NCBI RefSeq assembly: GCF_014982975.1 | Contig: NZ_JADCKL010000001.1 | Span: 124,001 to 188,000, forward strand | Direction of reading: 5' to 3' | DNA: 64,000 nt | Source of the DNA: Claveliimonas monacensis | GTDB lineage: Bacteria > Bacillota > Clostridia > Lachnospirales > Lachnospiraceae | Translations under genes and position numbers: made by a program | Notes under the pieces: model-generated | What the model was told of the DNA's origin: nothing | Database searches by the model: none | What the model saw: only the letters and a program-made list of their open reading frames with translations | Shown: in pieces, positions 35,780-44,116 of the stretch | Layout of the letters: every line of letters starts with the position of its first letter | Numbering within the stretch: position 1 is the stretch's first letter

Positions 35780-36958
35780 ATGCCAAAATTAAGTGAGAGA
35801 GTGGGCACATTTACCGACTCAGTGATCCGCAGGATGACCCGGATCAGCGATGAATACGGAGCGATCAATTTATCCCAGGGATTTCCGGATTTTGATCCGC
35901 CGCAGGAGATCATGGACGCCCTGGCAGAGGCGGCCTACAAGGGACCTCACCAGTATTCCATTACATTCGGGGCGGGAAATTTCCGCCAGGCCCTGGCAAG
36001 AAAGCAGGAGAAAGCCATCGGGCGGGCCATTGACCCGGAGACGGAGATCGTGGTGACATGCGGCGGCACAGAGGCCATGATGTGTGCCATGATGACCATC
36101 TGCAATCCCGGGGACAAGGTGATGGTGTTCTCGCCTTTCTATGAAAATTACGGGGCGGACGCTATCTTGTCCGGTGCGGATCCTATCTATATCCCCCTGG
36201 TGCCGCCGGCGTACACTTTCGATATCTCCCTTGTGGAGGAGGGATTTAAGGCGGGGGCGAAAGCTATCATTGTCTGCAATCCTTCCAACCCCTGTGGAAA
36301 GGTGTTCTCCAGGGAAGAGCTGATGGCCATCGGAGAGCTGGCTGTGAAGTATGACGCCTTTGTGGTGACAGACGAGGTGTACGAACACATGGTGTACGAG
36401 CCCTATCACCACACATGTATGGCTTCCCTGCCGGGCATGTATGAACACACCATCACCTGCAATTCCCTCTCCAAGACTTACTCCATCACCGGATGGCGCC
36501 TTGGATATCTCATCGGGCCGGAGGAAGTGGTGGAAGCGGCCAAGAAGGTCCACGATTTCCTGACGGTGGGAGCGGCAGCGCCCCTCCAGGAGGCAGCTGT
36601 GGCGGGGCTGAACTTCCCGGACAGCTACTATGAAGACCTGAAAAAGATCTACACAGAAAAGAGGGACTATTTCCTGGCCGGGCTGGACCGCATCGGACTG
36701 GCTCACAATGTTCCACAAGGTACCTATTTTGTCCTGATCGATATACAGAAATTCCTGGATCTGCCCAGATTTGCGGGCTGCACGGACCTGGAGTTCTGCG
36801 AGTGGATGATCAAAAATATCGGTGTGGCCGCTGTGCCGGGTTCCAGCTTCTTTAAAGAAGAAGTGAACCATCTGATCCGGCTGCATTTTGCCAGAGAAAA
36901 AGAGACCATCGACGAGGCGATCAGCCGCCTTGGAAAGTTACAGGAGTTGTTATCATGA
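35780..36958 (+). CDS. Pyridoxal-phosphate aminotransferase, class I/II
   Basis: Fold-type I aminotransferase of 392 residues, close in pattern to kynurenine/aspartate-type enzymes. Motifs: INLSQGFPDFDPP, GPHQYSITFGAGNFR, CNPSNPCGKVFS (substrate and PLP ring), DEVYEHMVY, and the PLP lysine in SLSKTYSITGWRLGY. The amino donor is not evident. I used 35780, preceded by GAGGAG; an in-frame ATG at 35762 lies within the likely leader. It overlaps the dehydrogenase gene by 4 bp (ATGA), so the products are probably functionally coupled. Confidence 0.92.
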   Translation: MPKLSERVGTFTDSVIRRMTRISDEYGAINLSQGFPDFDPPQEIMDALAEAAYKGPHQYSITFGAGNFRQALARKQEKAIGRAIDPETEIVVTCGGTEAMMCAMMTICNPGDKVMVFSPFYENYGADAILSGADPIYIPLVPPAYTFDISLVEEGFKAGAKAIIVCNPSNPCGKVFSREELMAIGELAVKYDAFVVTDEVYEHMVYEPYHHTCMASLPGMYEHTITCNSLSKTYSITGWRLGYLIGPEEVVEAAKKVHDFLTVGAAAPLQEAAVAGLNFPDSYYEDLKKIYTEKRDYFLAGLDRIGLAHNVPQGTYFVLIDIQKFLDLPRFAGCTDLEFCEWMIKNIGVAAVPGSSFFKEEVNHLIRLHFAREKETIDEAISRLGKLQELLS

Positions 36959-38034
36959 GATCATATTCAGTATTTTTTGCAAATTACACCATCGGGGAGG
37001 ACGCCTACGGGCAGGTGCCCCAGGTCTGCCGTCCTTTTGGAACAAAGATCTTCCTGATCGGCGGGCGAAAAGCCATGGACGCCGCAGGCGGGCTTCTTGA
37101 GGAGGTCCTGAAAGGGACGGACCTTGTCGTTTTGGAGTCTGTGGAGTTCGGAGCGGACTGCACCTACAAGGATATTGACCGGTGGGCGGACCGGGCGAAG
37201 GAGCTGGGAGCGGACATGATCTTTGGCATGGGCGGTGGCAAGGCGCTGGACACAGCAAAGGGAGCTGCCGAGAGAGCCGGACTTCCGGTCTTTACCTTCC
37301 CAACCATTGCAGCCACCTGTGCGGCAACGACAGCCCTGTCTGTGGTGTACAGGGAAGATGGAAATTTTGACAGCTTTTACTTTTATGACAAGCCGGCAAG
37401 GCACTGTTTTATCAATACCCGCGTCATTGCGGATGCGCCTTGGGAGTATCTGCGGGCCGGCATGGGAGATACGATGGGTAAATTTTTTGAGTGTCACTTC
37501 GCGGCCAGAGGAGACAGGCTGGATCACAGCTCTGCCCTGGGCAGGGAGATCAGCAACCTGTGTTATGGCCCCCTCCTGGAACACGGTGTCCAGGCCCTTG
37601 CGGACTGCAAAAGACATGAGCCATCCTTTGCCCTGCAGCAGGCGGTGCTGGCCAATATCGTCAGCACAGGCATGGTGTCCCTGATGGTGCTGGATGACTA
37701 CAACTGTGCCATCGCCCACTCGGTATATTACGGGCTTGTGCTCCTCCCGGGCTTTGAGGAGAAGTACCTCCACGGAGACGTGGTGGCCTACGGCGTTCTG
37801 GTGCAGCTTGCGGTGGACCAGGACAGAGAGCGCCTCGGGGAGGCGAAGAAGTTTCTTGAAAAGCTGGGTATTCCCTCCACGCTGAAAGAGATGGGCGTTC
37901 CCCTTGACAGGGAGTATCTGGCGGCGGTCCTGAGGGAGACGGTGACAGGTCCTGACATGGAGCATATTCCCTACCCGGTGACGGAGGATATGATCTTTGA
38001 GGCCATGAGAGAAGTGGAGGAGCTGGGAGAATAA
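36955..38034 (+). CDS. Iron-containing alcohol/glycerol dehydrogenase-like oxidoreductase
   Basis: A 359-residue member of the type III (iron-containing) alcohol dehydrogenase superfamily, nearest in style to glycerol dehydrogenase. NAD-binding GMGGGKALDTAKGAA is near residue 90-104, then FPTIAATCAATTALSVVY. Metal-ligand positions appear in the central helical half (for example NCAIAHSVYYG and LHGDVVAYGV). Coupled by a 4-bp overlap to an aminotransferase, it may reduce the resulting 2-oxo acid, but this is inference. Confidence 0.85.
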   Translation: MRSYSVFFANYTIGEDAYGQVPQVCRPFGTKIFLIGGRKAMDAAGGLLEEVLKGTDLVVLESVEFGADCTYKDIDRWADRAKELGADMIFGMGGGKALDTAKGAAERAGLPVFTFPTIAATCAATTALSVVYREDGNFDSFYFYDKPARHCFINTRVIADAPWEYLRAGMGDTMGKFFECHFAARGDRLDHSSALGREISNLCYGPLLEHGVQALADCKRHEPSFALQQAVLANIVSTGMVSLMVLDDYNCAIAHSVYYGLVLLPGFEEKYLHGDVVAYGVLVQLAVDQDRERLGEAKKFLEKLGIPSTLKEMGVPLDREYLAAVLRETVTGPDMEHIPYPVTEDMIFEAMREVEELGE

Positions 38035-39392
38035 TGGAAAATACAGCAGAAAAAACTTATATAAATAAGAAGAATCTTTTGAAATTTATTTTCGGGTCAG
38101 CCTTCGGCGTGCTCATGTTCCTGGTGCCCATCCCCTATGAGTCCTCTTTTACGACTCTGCTGGACTTTGTGAAAATGTGGCTCCAGGCTCTCTTTGGGGG
38201 CAGTCTGATCTACATTGTGGTGACGCTGATCGTGGCGTCCGCGGTGCTCAGCACCTATGACTTTTTCGCAAAGCCGGATCTTATCCGGAAGAACCGCTAC
38301 CTGAGCAAGGCTTTCTGCACCACGCCTCTGTATCTTGTGTCCAAGATCATTGGAGCCGTGGCGGGCGTCATGGTTGTGACAGGTGTGGGGCCGGAAGTGG
38401 TGGTCTCCCCGGATACAGGCGGGACTATCATTGACCTGTGCGGAACACTGTTCTGCATCCTGATCGCCTTCAGCTTTGTCCTTCCTTTCCTGACCGACTG
38501 CGGGATCATGGAATTCCTGGGCGTCATCGCCCGGCCTGTGGTGCGGCCACTGTTCCACGTGCCGGGAAGGGCCTCCGTTGACCTGATCGCATCCTGGTTC
38601 GGAGCGGCCAATGCAGCGGTCATCCTGACAAGAGAGCAGTATATGAAAGGGTATTACACGAAGAGGGAAGCAGCCTACATTATGACCAACTTCTCCCTTG
38701 TGTCCGTGCCCTTCTGCCTGATGGTGGCAAACACCATTGGACTGGACCCTATTTTCCCGGTCTTTTATCTCTGCATCTGCGTCATCGGCATCATCCTGGC
38801 GGTTATCATTGTGCGCATCCCGCCCATCCGCACGATCCCGGATACATACCGGGAGGTGACAGGCCGGCAGGTGGCTGAGGACAGACCCCAGGAAAAAGGA
38901 TTGTGGAAATTTGCCCTGGAGTCCAGCTGTAAGAGAGCGTCCCAGTTCCATCTGGACACCGTGCTGACCAATGGTCTGGAAGTCATGATGGGAACCCTCT
39001 TTGATCTGATCCCCATTGTGGCGTCCTGGGGTGTTGTGGCCCTGGTCATTGCCACCTACACACCATTCTTTGACTGGATCTCCTATCCTATGGGGCTGTA
39101 TCTGCAGCTCTTCGGCGTGGAGGATGCATTTGCTGTGGCGCCGGCCACACTGGTCGGGTTTACAGACATGTTCATCCCGGCCCTCCTGATCGCGGGGACC
39201 GAGGTGGCTGTAAAGACAAAATTCATCATCGGTGTCCTGTCCCTTGTGCAGATCATCTATCTGACCGAGGTGGGAACAGTGGTCATCAAGAGCGAAGTGC
39301 CGATGGGCTTCTGGAAGCTCTTTGCTGTCTTCATGGAGAGGACCCTGATCGCTATACCGTTTATCGTGCTTTTTGCCAATCTGATCTATTGA
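38034..39392 (+). CDS. YjiH family membrane protein (nucleoside-recognition/Gate domain)
   Basis: A 452-residue polytopic membrane protein with about 10 hydrophobic segments, matching the YjiH family: FGVLMFLVPIPY near the N-terminus, FLTDCGIMEFLGVIARPVVRPLF and FGAANAAVILTREQYMKGYY in the middle. The family carries Gate/nucleoside-recognition domains; transport is suspected but unproven. Its ATG overlaps the dehydrogenase stop, so it is the third gene of the MerR-controlled operon and might move the substrate or product of the aminotransferase-dehydrogenase pair. It is convergent with the TruA gene, overlapping by 7 bp. Confidence 0.85.
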   Translation: MENTAEKTYINKKNLLKFIFGSAFGVLMFLVPIPYESSFTTLLDFVKMWLQALFGGSLIYIVVTLIVASAVLSTYDFFAKPDLIRKNRYLSKAFCTTPLYLVSKIIGAVAGVMVVTGVGPEVVVSPDTGGTIIDLCGTLFCILIAFSFVLPFLTDCGIMEFLGVIARPVVRPLFHVPGRASVDLIASWFGAANAAVILTREQYMKGYYTKREAAYIMTNFSLVSVPFCLMVANTIGLDPIFPVFYLCICVIGIILAVIIVRIPPIRTIPDTYREVTGRQVAEDRPQEKGLWKFALESSCKRASQFHLDTVLTNGLEVMMGTLFDLIPIVASWGVVALVIATYTPFFDWISYPMGLYLQLFGVEDAFAVAPATLVGFTDMFIPALLIAGTEVAVKTKFIIGVLSLVQIIYLTEVGTVVIKSEVPMGFWKLFAVFMERTLIAIPFIVLFANLIY

Positions 39393-40126
39393 TCGTACCG
39401 CACTTCCTGCAGATACATTCCCTTGGGGTCGCAGGGCGCACTGGCCGGCTGCTCACCGGCAAAGATGGCGGTGATATCTTCCGGCTTCCTTGTGCCAAGG
39501 CCGATCTCAAGAAGCGTGCCCACGATGGTCCGCTGCATGTTGTGAAGGAAGTCGTCTGCATGCATGGAGATCTGCATCTCCTCCCCGTCATCGTAGATGT
39601 CGATCTGGTACATCTCCCGCTCGGTGGACTTGTTGTGTTTTACCGTGGAGAAATTTTTAAAGTCATGCCTTCCGAGAAGAAGCTGTGCCGCCGCCTTCAT
39701 GGCATCCATATCCGGCCTGCGGAAGCAGTGGTAGGTGTACTTGAAGTCAAAGACGCTGGGCACGTCGCTGATGGTGGCGCGGTAGATGTAGATCTTTGAC
39801 CTGGCGTTCAGCTGGGCGTGGAAGCGCTCCGGCATATCTTCCACAGAGGTGATGGCGATATCCATAGGCAGATACCGGTTCAGATAGTGCTGGATCTCGT
39901 AGTCTTTCATGTCCGTGTTTGTCTTAAAGCTGGCGGTCTGAGCGTAGGCGTGGACACCCACCTCTGTGCGGGCGCCGCAGAAGAGCTCCACGTCCTCGCC
40001 GGTCATTTTCCGGATGACCTCCAGGATCTTGTTGGAGATGGTGTTGGTGGACTCGTTTTTTCCGAGACGGACCCAGCCCTGGTAGCGGCTGCCGTCGTAT
40101 TCTATGGTAAGCTTGATATTGCGCAT
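39386..40126 (-). CDS. truA: TruA-family tRNA pseudouridine synthase with Asp-to-Glu change in the catalytic motif
   Basis: A 246-residue TruA homologue; TruA forms pseudouridine at tRNA positions 38-40. Family features: IKLTIEYDGSRYQGWVR, NRYLPMDIAI, FHAQLNARSKIYIYR and FLHNMQRTIVGTLLEIG. The catalytic motif, normally GRTDAGVHA, reads ARTEVGVHA here: Glu55 replaces the essential Asp, while the preceding Arg is kept. The codon is GAG on the minus strand. This may be a second, divergent TruA; many Clostridia have a canonical copy in the ribosomal-protein cluster. Start 40126 has AGGAGGAG upstream. Confidence 0.85.
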   Translation of the reverse strand: MRNIKLTIEYDGSRYQGWVRLGKNESTNTISNKILEVIRKMTGEDVELFCGARTEVGVHAYAQTASFKTNTDMKDYEIQHYLNRYLPMDIAITSVEDMPERFHAQLNARSKIYIYRATISDVPSVFDFKYTYHCFRRPDMDAMKAAAQLLLGRHDFKNFSTVKHNKSTEREMYQIDIYDDGEEMQISMHADDFLHNMQRTIVGTLLEIGLGTRKPEDITAIFAGEQPASAPCDPKGMYLQEVRYDQ

Positions 40127-40244
40127 GGTTCTCCTCCTATCACGATATGAAATCACAAAAACATCTAAAATCAGTTTTAGTATAGCAGATTATCTGATAT
40201 ACTGTCCAGTGAACAAAGAAATGACAGACAGGAGAGATTGCAAA

Positions 40245-40709
40245 ATGACAGAGAGCAGAAAAGTATCAGAGTCCGTATCGGAGACTGTCCACATGGTGCG
40301 TCCCAACCACCTCAATGCGGCGGGACGACTGTTCGGAGGGATCCTCATGCAGTGGATGGACGAGCTGGCCGGGCTTGTGGCGAAACGGCATACAAGAAAA
40401 AATGTGATCACCGCCTCCGTGGACAACTTAAGCTTCCTGCGGGGCGCCTATCAGAAAGATGTGGTTGTGATCACGGGAAAGGTGACGTACGTGGGAAATA
40501 CATCCATGGAAGTAAAAGTGGACTCCTGCGTGGAGGATCTGGATCGCAACCGGACCCTCATCAACCGGGCCTACTTTACCATGGTGGCGCTGGACGAGAA
40601 TGACCATCCAACCAGAGTGCCCAGGCTGGAGCTGGAGACAGAGGAAGAGAAAGAAGAGTGGAGAAATGCAGAAAAAAGGCGGGAGATGCGGAAACACTAC
40701 AGACTGTGA
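40245..40709 (+). CDS. Acyl-CoA thioesterase (hotdog fold, YciA/YkhA type)
   Basis: A 154-residue hotdog-fold thioesterase that hydrolyses acyl-CoAs. Motifs: HMVRPNHLNAAGRLFGGILMQWMDELAGLVA (with the catalytic Asp/Glu region) and ASVDNLSFLRGAYQKDVV. The start at 40245 is preceded by AGGAGA; the frame is open further upstream to 40104 but that would overlap the TruA start. It is monocistronic and followed by a strong terminator. Confidence 0.9.
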   Translation: MTESRKVSESVSETVHMVRPNHLNAAGRLFGGILMQWMDELAGLVAKRHTRKNVITASVDNLSFLRGAYQKDVVVITGKVTYVGNTSMEVKVDSCVEDLDRNRTLINRAYFTMVALDENDHPTRVPRLELETEEEKEEWRNAEKRREMRKHYRL

Positions 40710-40735
40710 TCCGCCACCCGCCCGGATATGCCCAT

Positions 40736-40781
40736 GCCGGCGCAAGGGGACCTGGTCCCTTATGCGCCGGCCTTATTTTTT
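40736..40781 (+). terminator. Intrinsic terminator after the thioesterase
   Basis: GCCGGCGCA (40736-40744) pairs with TGCGCCGGC (40763-40771), with a further inner GGGACC/GGTCCC helix, followed by TTATTTTTT. It also ends close to the stop of the convergent minus-strand gene at 40773. Confidence 0.9.
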
Positions 40782-41060
40782 CCTGCGGTTCATCTGGGCC
40801 ATCACAAGGCTGACCATGCTGTCGATCTGCTTTTTCTCCTCTGGGGAGCGTCCCTCCTTCAGGATTTCAAGGATAAGGGATGTCTCTTCCGGGGAGAACC
40901 GGATGCCCTCCCTGTTTGCGGAGGAGATGAGAGCCATCATGGCCGCTGCCAGGCTGTTTCCGCTCTTGCCGGAAGTCTGGGCGGCAGCTGTCTTGATGAG
41001 TTCCAGTTTGACAGGATCAATATGTTTCATTGCCGGATGATCCATCCATTCCTGCGCCAT
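40773..41060 (-). CDS. Conserved hypothetical protein, lysine-rich C-terminus
   Basis: Not recognised. About 95 residues beginning MAQEWMDHPAMKH or at an internal ATG (41045 or 41030). It is helical by composition, with KLELIKTAAAQTSGKSGNSL, SPEETSLILEILKEGRSPEEKKQIDSMVSLV and a basic NRRKK end. The gene overlaps the end of the upstream minus-strand gene by about 44 nt, with AAAGGAAATGA before the ATG at 41060. The coupled arrangement suggests the two work together. No signal peptide or membrane segment is visible. Confidence 0.6.
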   Translation of the reverse strand: MAQEWMDHPAMKHIDPVKLELIKTAAAQTSGKSGNSLAAAMMALISSANREGIRFSPEETSLILEILKEGRSPEEKKQIDSMVSLVMAQMNRRKK

Positions 41061-41547
41061 TGTCATTCATTTCCTTTCTGCTATGATCATTGCCGTCTTC
41101 CGTGTCTTCCCGGGTGTCCCCGCCCGGAGGTGGGGACTGGAACATGTGCATCATATTTAAGATGTCTTCCATATTTCCACCGTCGGCTGCGGACAGATCG
41201 GGGGAAGACATCCCGGACAGATCCATGTCCTTCATCATCTCCATCATACTCATGGCGGAGAGGATGCTGTCCACAGTCTCACTGCTTTCCCCCATGTAGG
41301 GCTTCAGCTCTTCCAGTATTTCCGGAAAGGAGGGAGCTGAGCCCTGGAATTCCTCCCGCACCGGTGCGCGGGAGAAGACGCCGAAGTAGCGGACCGTGTT
41401 CTGAAGCTCAGTGAATTTGATGAAAAAGGCCAGCATCCTCTGAATGGCAGGGGGAGTATAGGGGAGTAAAAGCTTCACCATCTGCAGTTCCCCGGAGGAT
41501 GTGAGGGTGTCAAAAGGAGTCATGGGAAGCGGCGTGCGTTTATCCAT
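41017..41547 (-). CDS. Hypothetical protein, methionine/acid-rich
   Basis: Not recognised. About 176 residues from ATG 41547, preceded by AGGTGGG. The N-terminal part, MDKRTPLPMTPFDTLTSSGE and LLLPYTPPAIQRMLAFFIKFTEL, looks folded. The middle is acidic and rich in Met (ILSAMSMMEMMKDMDLSGM). The tail (about the last 45 residues) is disordered, with GGDTREDTEDGNDHSRKE, and its coding sequence is shared with the start of the downstream gene in another frame. No membrane segment. The two-gene unit is probably specific to this family of bacteria. Confidence 0.6.
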   Translation of the reverse strand: MDKRTPLPMTPFDTLTSSGELQMVKLLLPYTPPAIQRMLAFFIKFTELQNTVRYFGVFSRAPVREEFQGSAPSFPEILEELKPYMGESSETVDSILSAMSMMEMMKDMDLSGMSSPDLSAADGGNMEDILNMMHMFQSPPPGGDTREDTEDGNDHSRKEMNDNGAGMDGSSGNETY

Positions 41548-41670
41548 ACAGCCCACCTGTCTTGAGTGTTGTAACTATATATATGGAAAAAAAGAAAAAA
41601 GTATGACACCTAAAAGGGGCTGCGCCCGACAGACGCATATGTCCATCGGCCGCAGCCCTCCTATCTGCCA

Positions 41671-41910
41671 TTAGCAGCAGCCGTTTCCTCCGAAACCGCC
41701 GCAGCAGCACAGAAGAAGGATGATCCACAGGCAGCTGTCATTGCCGCATCCGCATCCGTAGTCGCCGCCGCTGCGTCCGAAGCCGCCGCAGCAGCACAGA
41801 AGAAGGATGATCCACAGGCAGCTGTTTCCTCCAAATCCGCTTCCGCATCCACAGCCGGAACGTACACCAGAGTCACATCCGCATCCGCAGTTTGCTGATA
41901 AGTCGCTCAT
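41671..41910 (-). CDS. Small Cys/Gly-rich protein with internal duplication
   Basis: A 79-residue protein with two copies of SCLWIILLLCCCGGFG, each preceded by a GCGCG-type segment. The strong ribosome binding site TTGGAGG upstream of ATG 41910 argues it is expressed. The hydrophobic CLWIILLLCCC cores look like short membrane-inserting or aggregating segments, reminiscent of small spore-coat or envelope proteins of Firmicutes, but no function can be assigned. At the DNA level an exact 43-bp direct repeat underlies the duplication. Very high cysteine content (over 20%). Confidence 0.65.
   Translation of the reverse strand: MSDLSANCGCGCDSGVRSGCGCGSGFGGNSCLWIILLLCCCGGFGRSGGDYGCGCGNDSCLWIILLLCCCGGFGGNGCC
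41696..41825. repeat. Exact 43-bp direct repeat within the Cys-rich gene
   Basis: 41696-41738 and 41783-41825 are identical over 43 bp, offset by 87 bp (29 codons), so the reading frame is kept. This indicates a recent in-frame duplication or gene conversion and a likely site of copy-number variation. Confidence 0.9.
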
Positions 41911-42005
41911 ATGATTGCCTCCAACATATTTTGTTTACAGTACATCATATGCTTGGGGCTGAGATGTGTGAAAAATAAATTTTGCGTGGTGTCAAGAAAA
42001 AATGC

Positions 42006-42034
42006 TTGACAGCAAGAAAACTTTGTTATATGAT
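42006..42034 (+). promoter_or_regulatory. Sigma-A promoter for the ylxM-ffh operon
   Basis: Perfect TTGACA (42006-42011), 17-bp spacer and TATGAT (42029-42034), 18 bp before the ylxM start codon. The leader is very short, with the AGGTGAT ribosome binding site immediately after the -10. Confidence 0.8.
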
Positions 42035-42051
42035 AACACAGGTGATTTGAG

Positions 42052-42396
42052 ATGGATGATTTTTTAAAGCAGACATTGTTATATGATTTCTACGGAGAAC
42101 TTCTGACCAGTCACCAGAAAGAGATCTACGAACAGTCCGTGCTGGAGGACCTCTCTTTGAGTGAGATCGCCCAGGCGGCGGGGATCAGCCGGCAGGGGGT
42201 CCACGATCTGGTAAAGCGCTGCGACAAGACGCTCCAGGGCTATGAAGACAAGCTCCACCTGGTGGAGAAATTCCTGGCAGTCCGGGAGAAAGTGCACCGG
42301 ATCGATCAGGTGCTGGATCAGTATGACCCGGAGGACGACAGCCAGCTTGCCCGGGAGATCCGAAAGATAGCAAGAGAGATCATAGATGAGTTGTAA
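42052..42396 (+). CDS. ylxM: YlxM family DNA-binding/SRP-associated protein (UPF0122)
   Basis: A 114-residue protein with a sigma-70 region-4-like helix-turn-helix: LSLSEIAQAAGISRQGVHDLVKRCDKTL (about residues 35-62). YlxM proteins are encoded directly before ffh and are considered accessory to the signal recognition particle. Here the 41-nt gap to ffh is typical. The C-terminal helices are acidic. Confidence 0.92.
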   Translation: MDDFLKQTLLYDFYGELLTSHQKEIYEQSVLEDLSLSEIAQAAGISRQGVHDLVKRCDKTLQGYEDKLHLVEKFLAVREKVHRIDQVLDQYDPEDDSQLAREIRKIAREIIDEL

Positions 42397-42436
42397 TTTG
42401 TAATATGTGTAATAGAGAGGCAAAGAGGAGTTAAGA

Positions 42437-43789
42437 ATGGCTTTTGACAGTCTGACAGAAAAACTTCAGAATGTGTTCCGCAATCTGCGGAGCAAGGGAC
42501 GGCTGACAGAGGACGACGTCAAAGAGGCTATGAAGGAGATCAAGCGGGCGCTTCTGGCCGCGGATGTCAACTTCAAAGTCGTAAAGAGCTTCATTAAGAA
42601 TGTGCAGGAGCGTGCCATCGGGCAGGACGTGATGAACGGGCTGAACCCGGGACAGATGGTCATCAAGATCGTCAATGAGGAGCTGGTTGCCCTCATGGGA
42701 TCCGAGACCACAGAGATCAAGCTCCAGCCCGGAAGCGCCATCACTGTTATTATGATGGCAGGTCTCCAGGGGGCAGGTAAGACAACGACCACCGCAAAAC
42801 TGGCGGGAAAATATAAACTGAAAGGGAAGAAACCTCTCCTTGTGGCCTGTGACGTATACCGTCCGGCCGCTATCAAACAGCTCCAGGTGAATGGAGAAAA
42901 GCAGGGAGTGGAAGTCTTTTCCATGGGTGACAGCCACAAGCCGGCGGACATCGCCAGGGCAGCTCTGGAGCATGCCCGCAAGAACGGCAACAATCTGGTG
43001 ATCCTGGATACAGCGGGCCGTCTTCACATTGATGAGGACATGATGGCAGAGCTCCAGGAGATCAAGGAGACTGTGGAAGTACACCAGACGATCCTGGTGA
43101 TCGATGCCATGACCGGACAGGATGCGGTCAATGTGGCGGAGGAATTCAACCAGAAGATCGGCATCGACGGTGTCATCGTCACCAAGCTGGACGGCGACAC
43201 AAGAGGCGGTGCGGCCCTGTCTGTCAAGGCAGTGACCGGCAAGCCGATCCTCTACGTGGGTATGGGAGAGAAGCTGTCGGATCTGGAGCAGTTCTATCCG
43301 GACCGGATGGCGTCCCGAATCCTTGGCATGGGCGATGTGCTGACCCTCATCGAGAAGGCAGGAGCCGAGATCGACGAGGAGAAGGCCAAAGAGATGACCC
43401 GCAAGATGAAAAAAAACCAGTTCGATTTCGACGACTTCCTGGAGAGCACCAAGCAGATGAAGAAGATGGGCGGGCTCTCCGGTATCATGAGCATGCTTCC
43501 CGGCATGGGCGCCATGGGCGGTAAAAAGGGCATGCAGTTAGATGACAGCCAGGCCGAGGAGGCCGAGAAAAAGATGGCGCGGATGGAGGCCATGATCTAT
43601 TCCATGACTCCGGCGGAGCGCCGCGACCCGGATCTTCTGAATCCTTCAAGAAAGCACCGCATCGCAAAAGGCGCAGGTGTGGACATCAGCGAGGTAAACC
43701 GCATGGTCAAGCAGTTTAACGAGATGAAGAAGATGATGAAGATGATCGGAAAAGGTGGTAAAAAGGGAAAATTCAGATTACCTTTTTAA
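42437..43789 (+). CDS. ffh: Signal recognition particle GTPase Ffh (SRP54)
   Basis: Targets nascent membrane and secreted proteins to the Sec translocon together with the 4.5S RNA. The NG domain shows GLQGAGKTTTTAKLAGKY (G1, about residue 107), DVYRPAAIKQL, DTAGRLHID (G3) and TKLDGDTRGGAAL (G4). The C-terminal M domain is methionine-rich, with GGLSGIMSMLPGMG and NPSRKHRIAKGAG. Length 450 is standard. It is followed by rpsP, khpA, rimM and trmD in the same direction. Confidence 0.98.
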   Translation: MAFDSLTEKLQNVFRNLRSKGRLTEDDVKEAMKEIKRALLAADVNFKVVKSFIKNVQERAIGQDVMNGLNPGQMVIKIVNEELVALMGSETTEIKLQPGSAITVIMMAGLQGAGKTTTTAKLAGKYKLKGKKPLLVACDVYRPAAIKQLQVNGEKQGVEVFSMGDSHKPADIARAALEHARKNGNNLVILDTAGRLHIDEDMMAELQEIKETVEVHQTILVIDAMTGQDAVNVAEEFNQKIGIDGVIVTKLDGDTRGGAALSVKAVTGKPILYVGMGEKLSDLEQFYPDRMASRILGMGDVLTLIEKAGAEIDEEKAKEMTRKMKKNQFDFDDFLESTKQMKKMGGLSGIMSMLPGMGAMGGKKGMQLDDSQAEEAEKKMARMEAMIYSMTPAERRDPDLLNPSRKHRIAKGAGVDISEVNRMVKQFNEMKKMMKMIGKGGKKGKFRLPF

Positions 43790-43852
43790 CCAGCACAGGC
43801 GTGTACAGCGCATGTGCCATATAGATTAATAAATATGTGGAGGTGAAACAAA

Positions 43853-44098
43853 ATGGCAGTAAAGATCAGATTAAAGAGAATGGGACAGAAGAAGGCTCCT
43901 TTCTATAGAATTGTTGTAGCTGACTCCAGATCCCCAAGAGATGGCAGATTCATCGAGGAAATCGGCACTTACGATCCGAATCAGGATCCCAGCGTCTTCA
44001 AAGTAGACGAGGAGGCCGCTAAGAGATGGCTGAACAACGGTGCGCAGCCTACAGAGGTAGTAGGAAAGATTTTCAAGGCAGCAGGCATTGAAAAATAA
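43853..44098 (+). CDS. rpsP: 30S ribosomal protein S16
   Basis: An 81-residue ribosomal protein beginning [42 protein letters not shown], unmistakably bS16. A GGAGGTG site precedes the ATG. The 63-nt gap after ffh contains no clear terminator. Confidence 0.98.
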   Translation: MAVKIRLKRMGQKKAPFYRIVVADSRSPRDGRFIEEIGTYDPNQDPSVFKVDEEAAKRWLNNGAQPTEVVGKIFKAAGIEK

Positions 44099-44116
44099 TA
44101 CTGGGAGGTGCGCAGT

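Noticed and set aside
41661-41876. Alternative frame across the Cys-rich gene, Ala-rich product
   Set aside because: Repetitive only because the DNA repeat is read in another frame; the 41671-41910 frame has the ribosome binding site.
41671-41910. Bacteriocin or lanthipeptide precursor
   Set aside because: Cys-rich and small, but the neighbourhood has no modification enzyme, protease or exporter, and there is no leader/core division.
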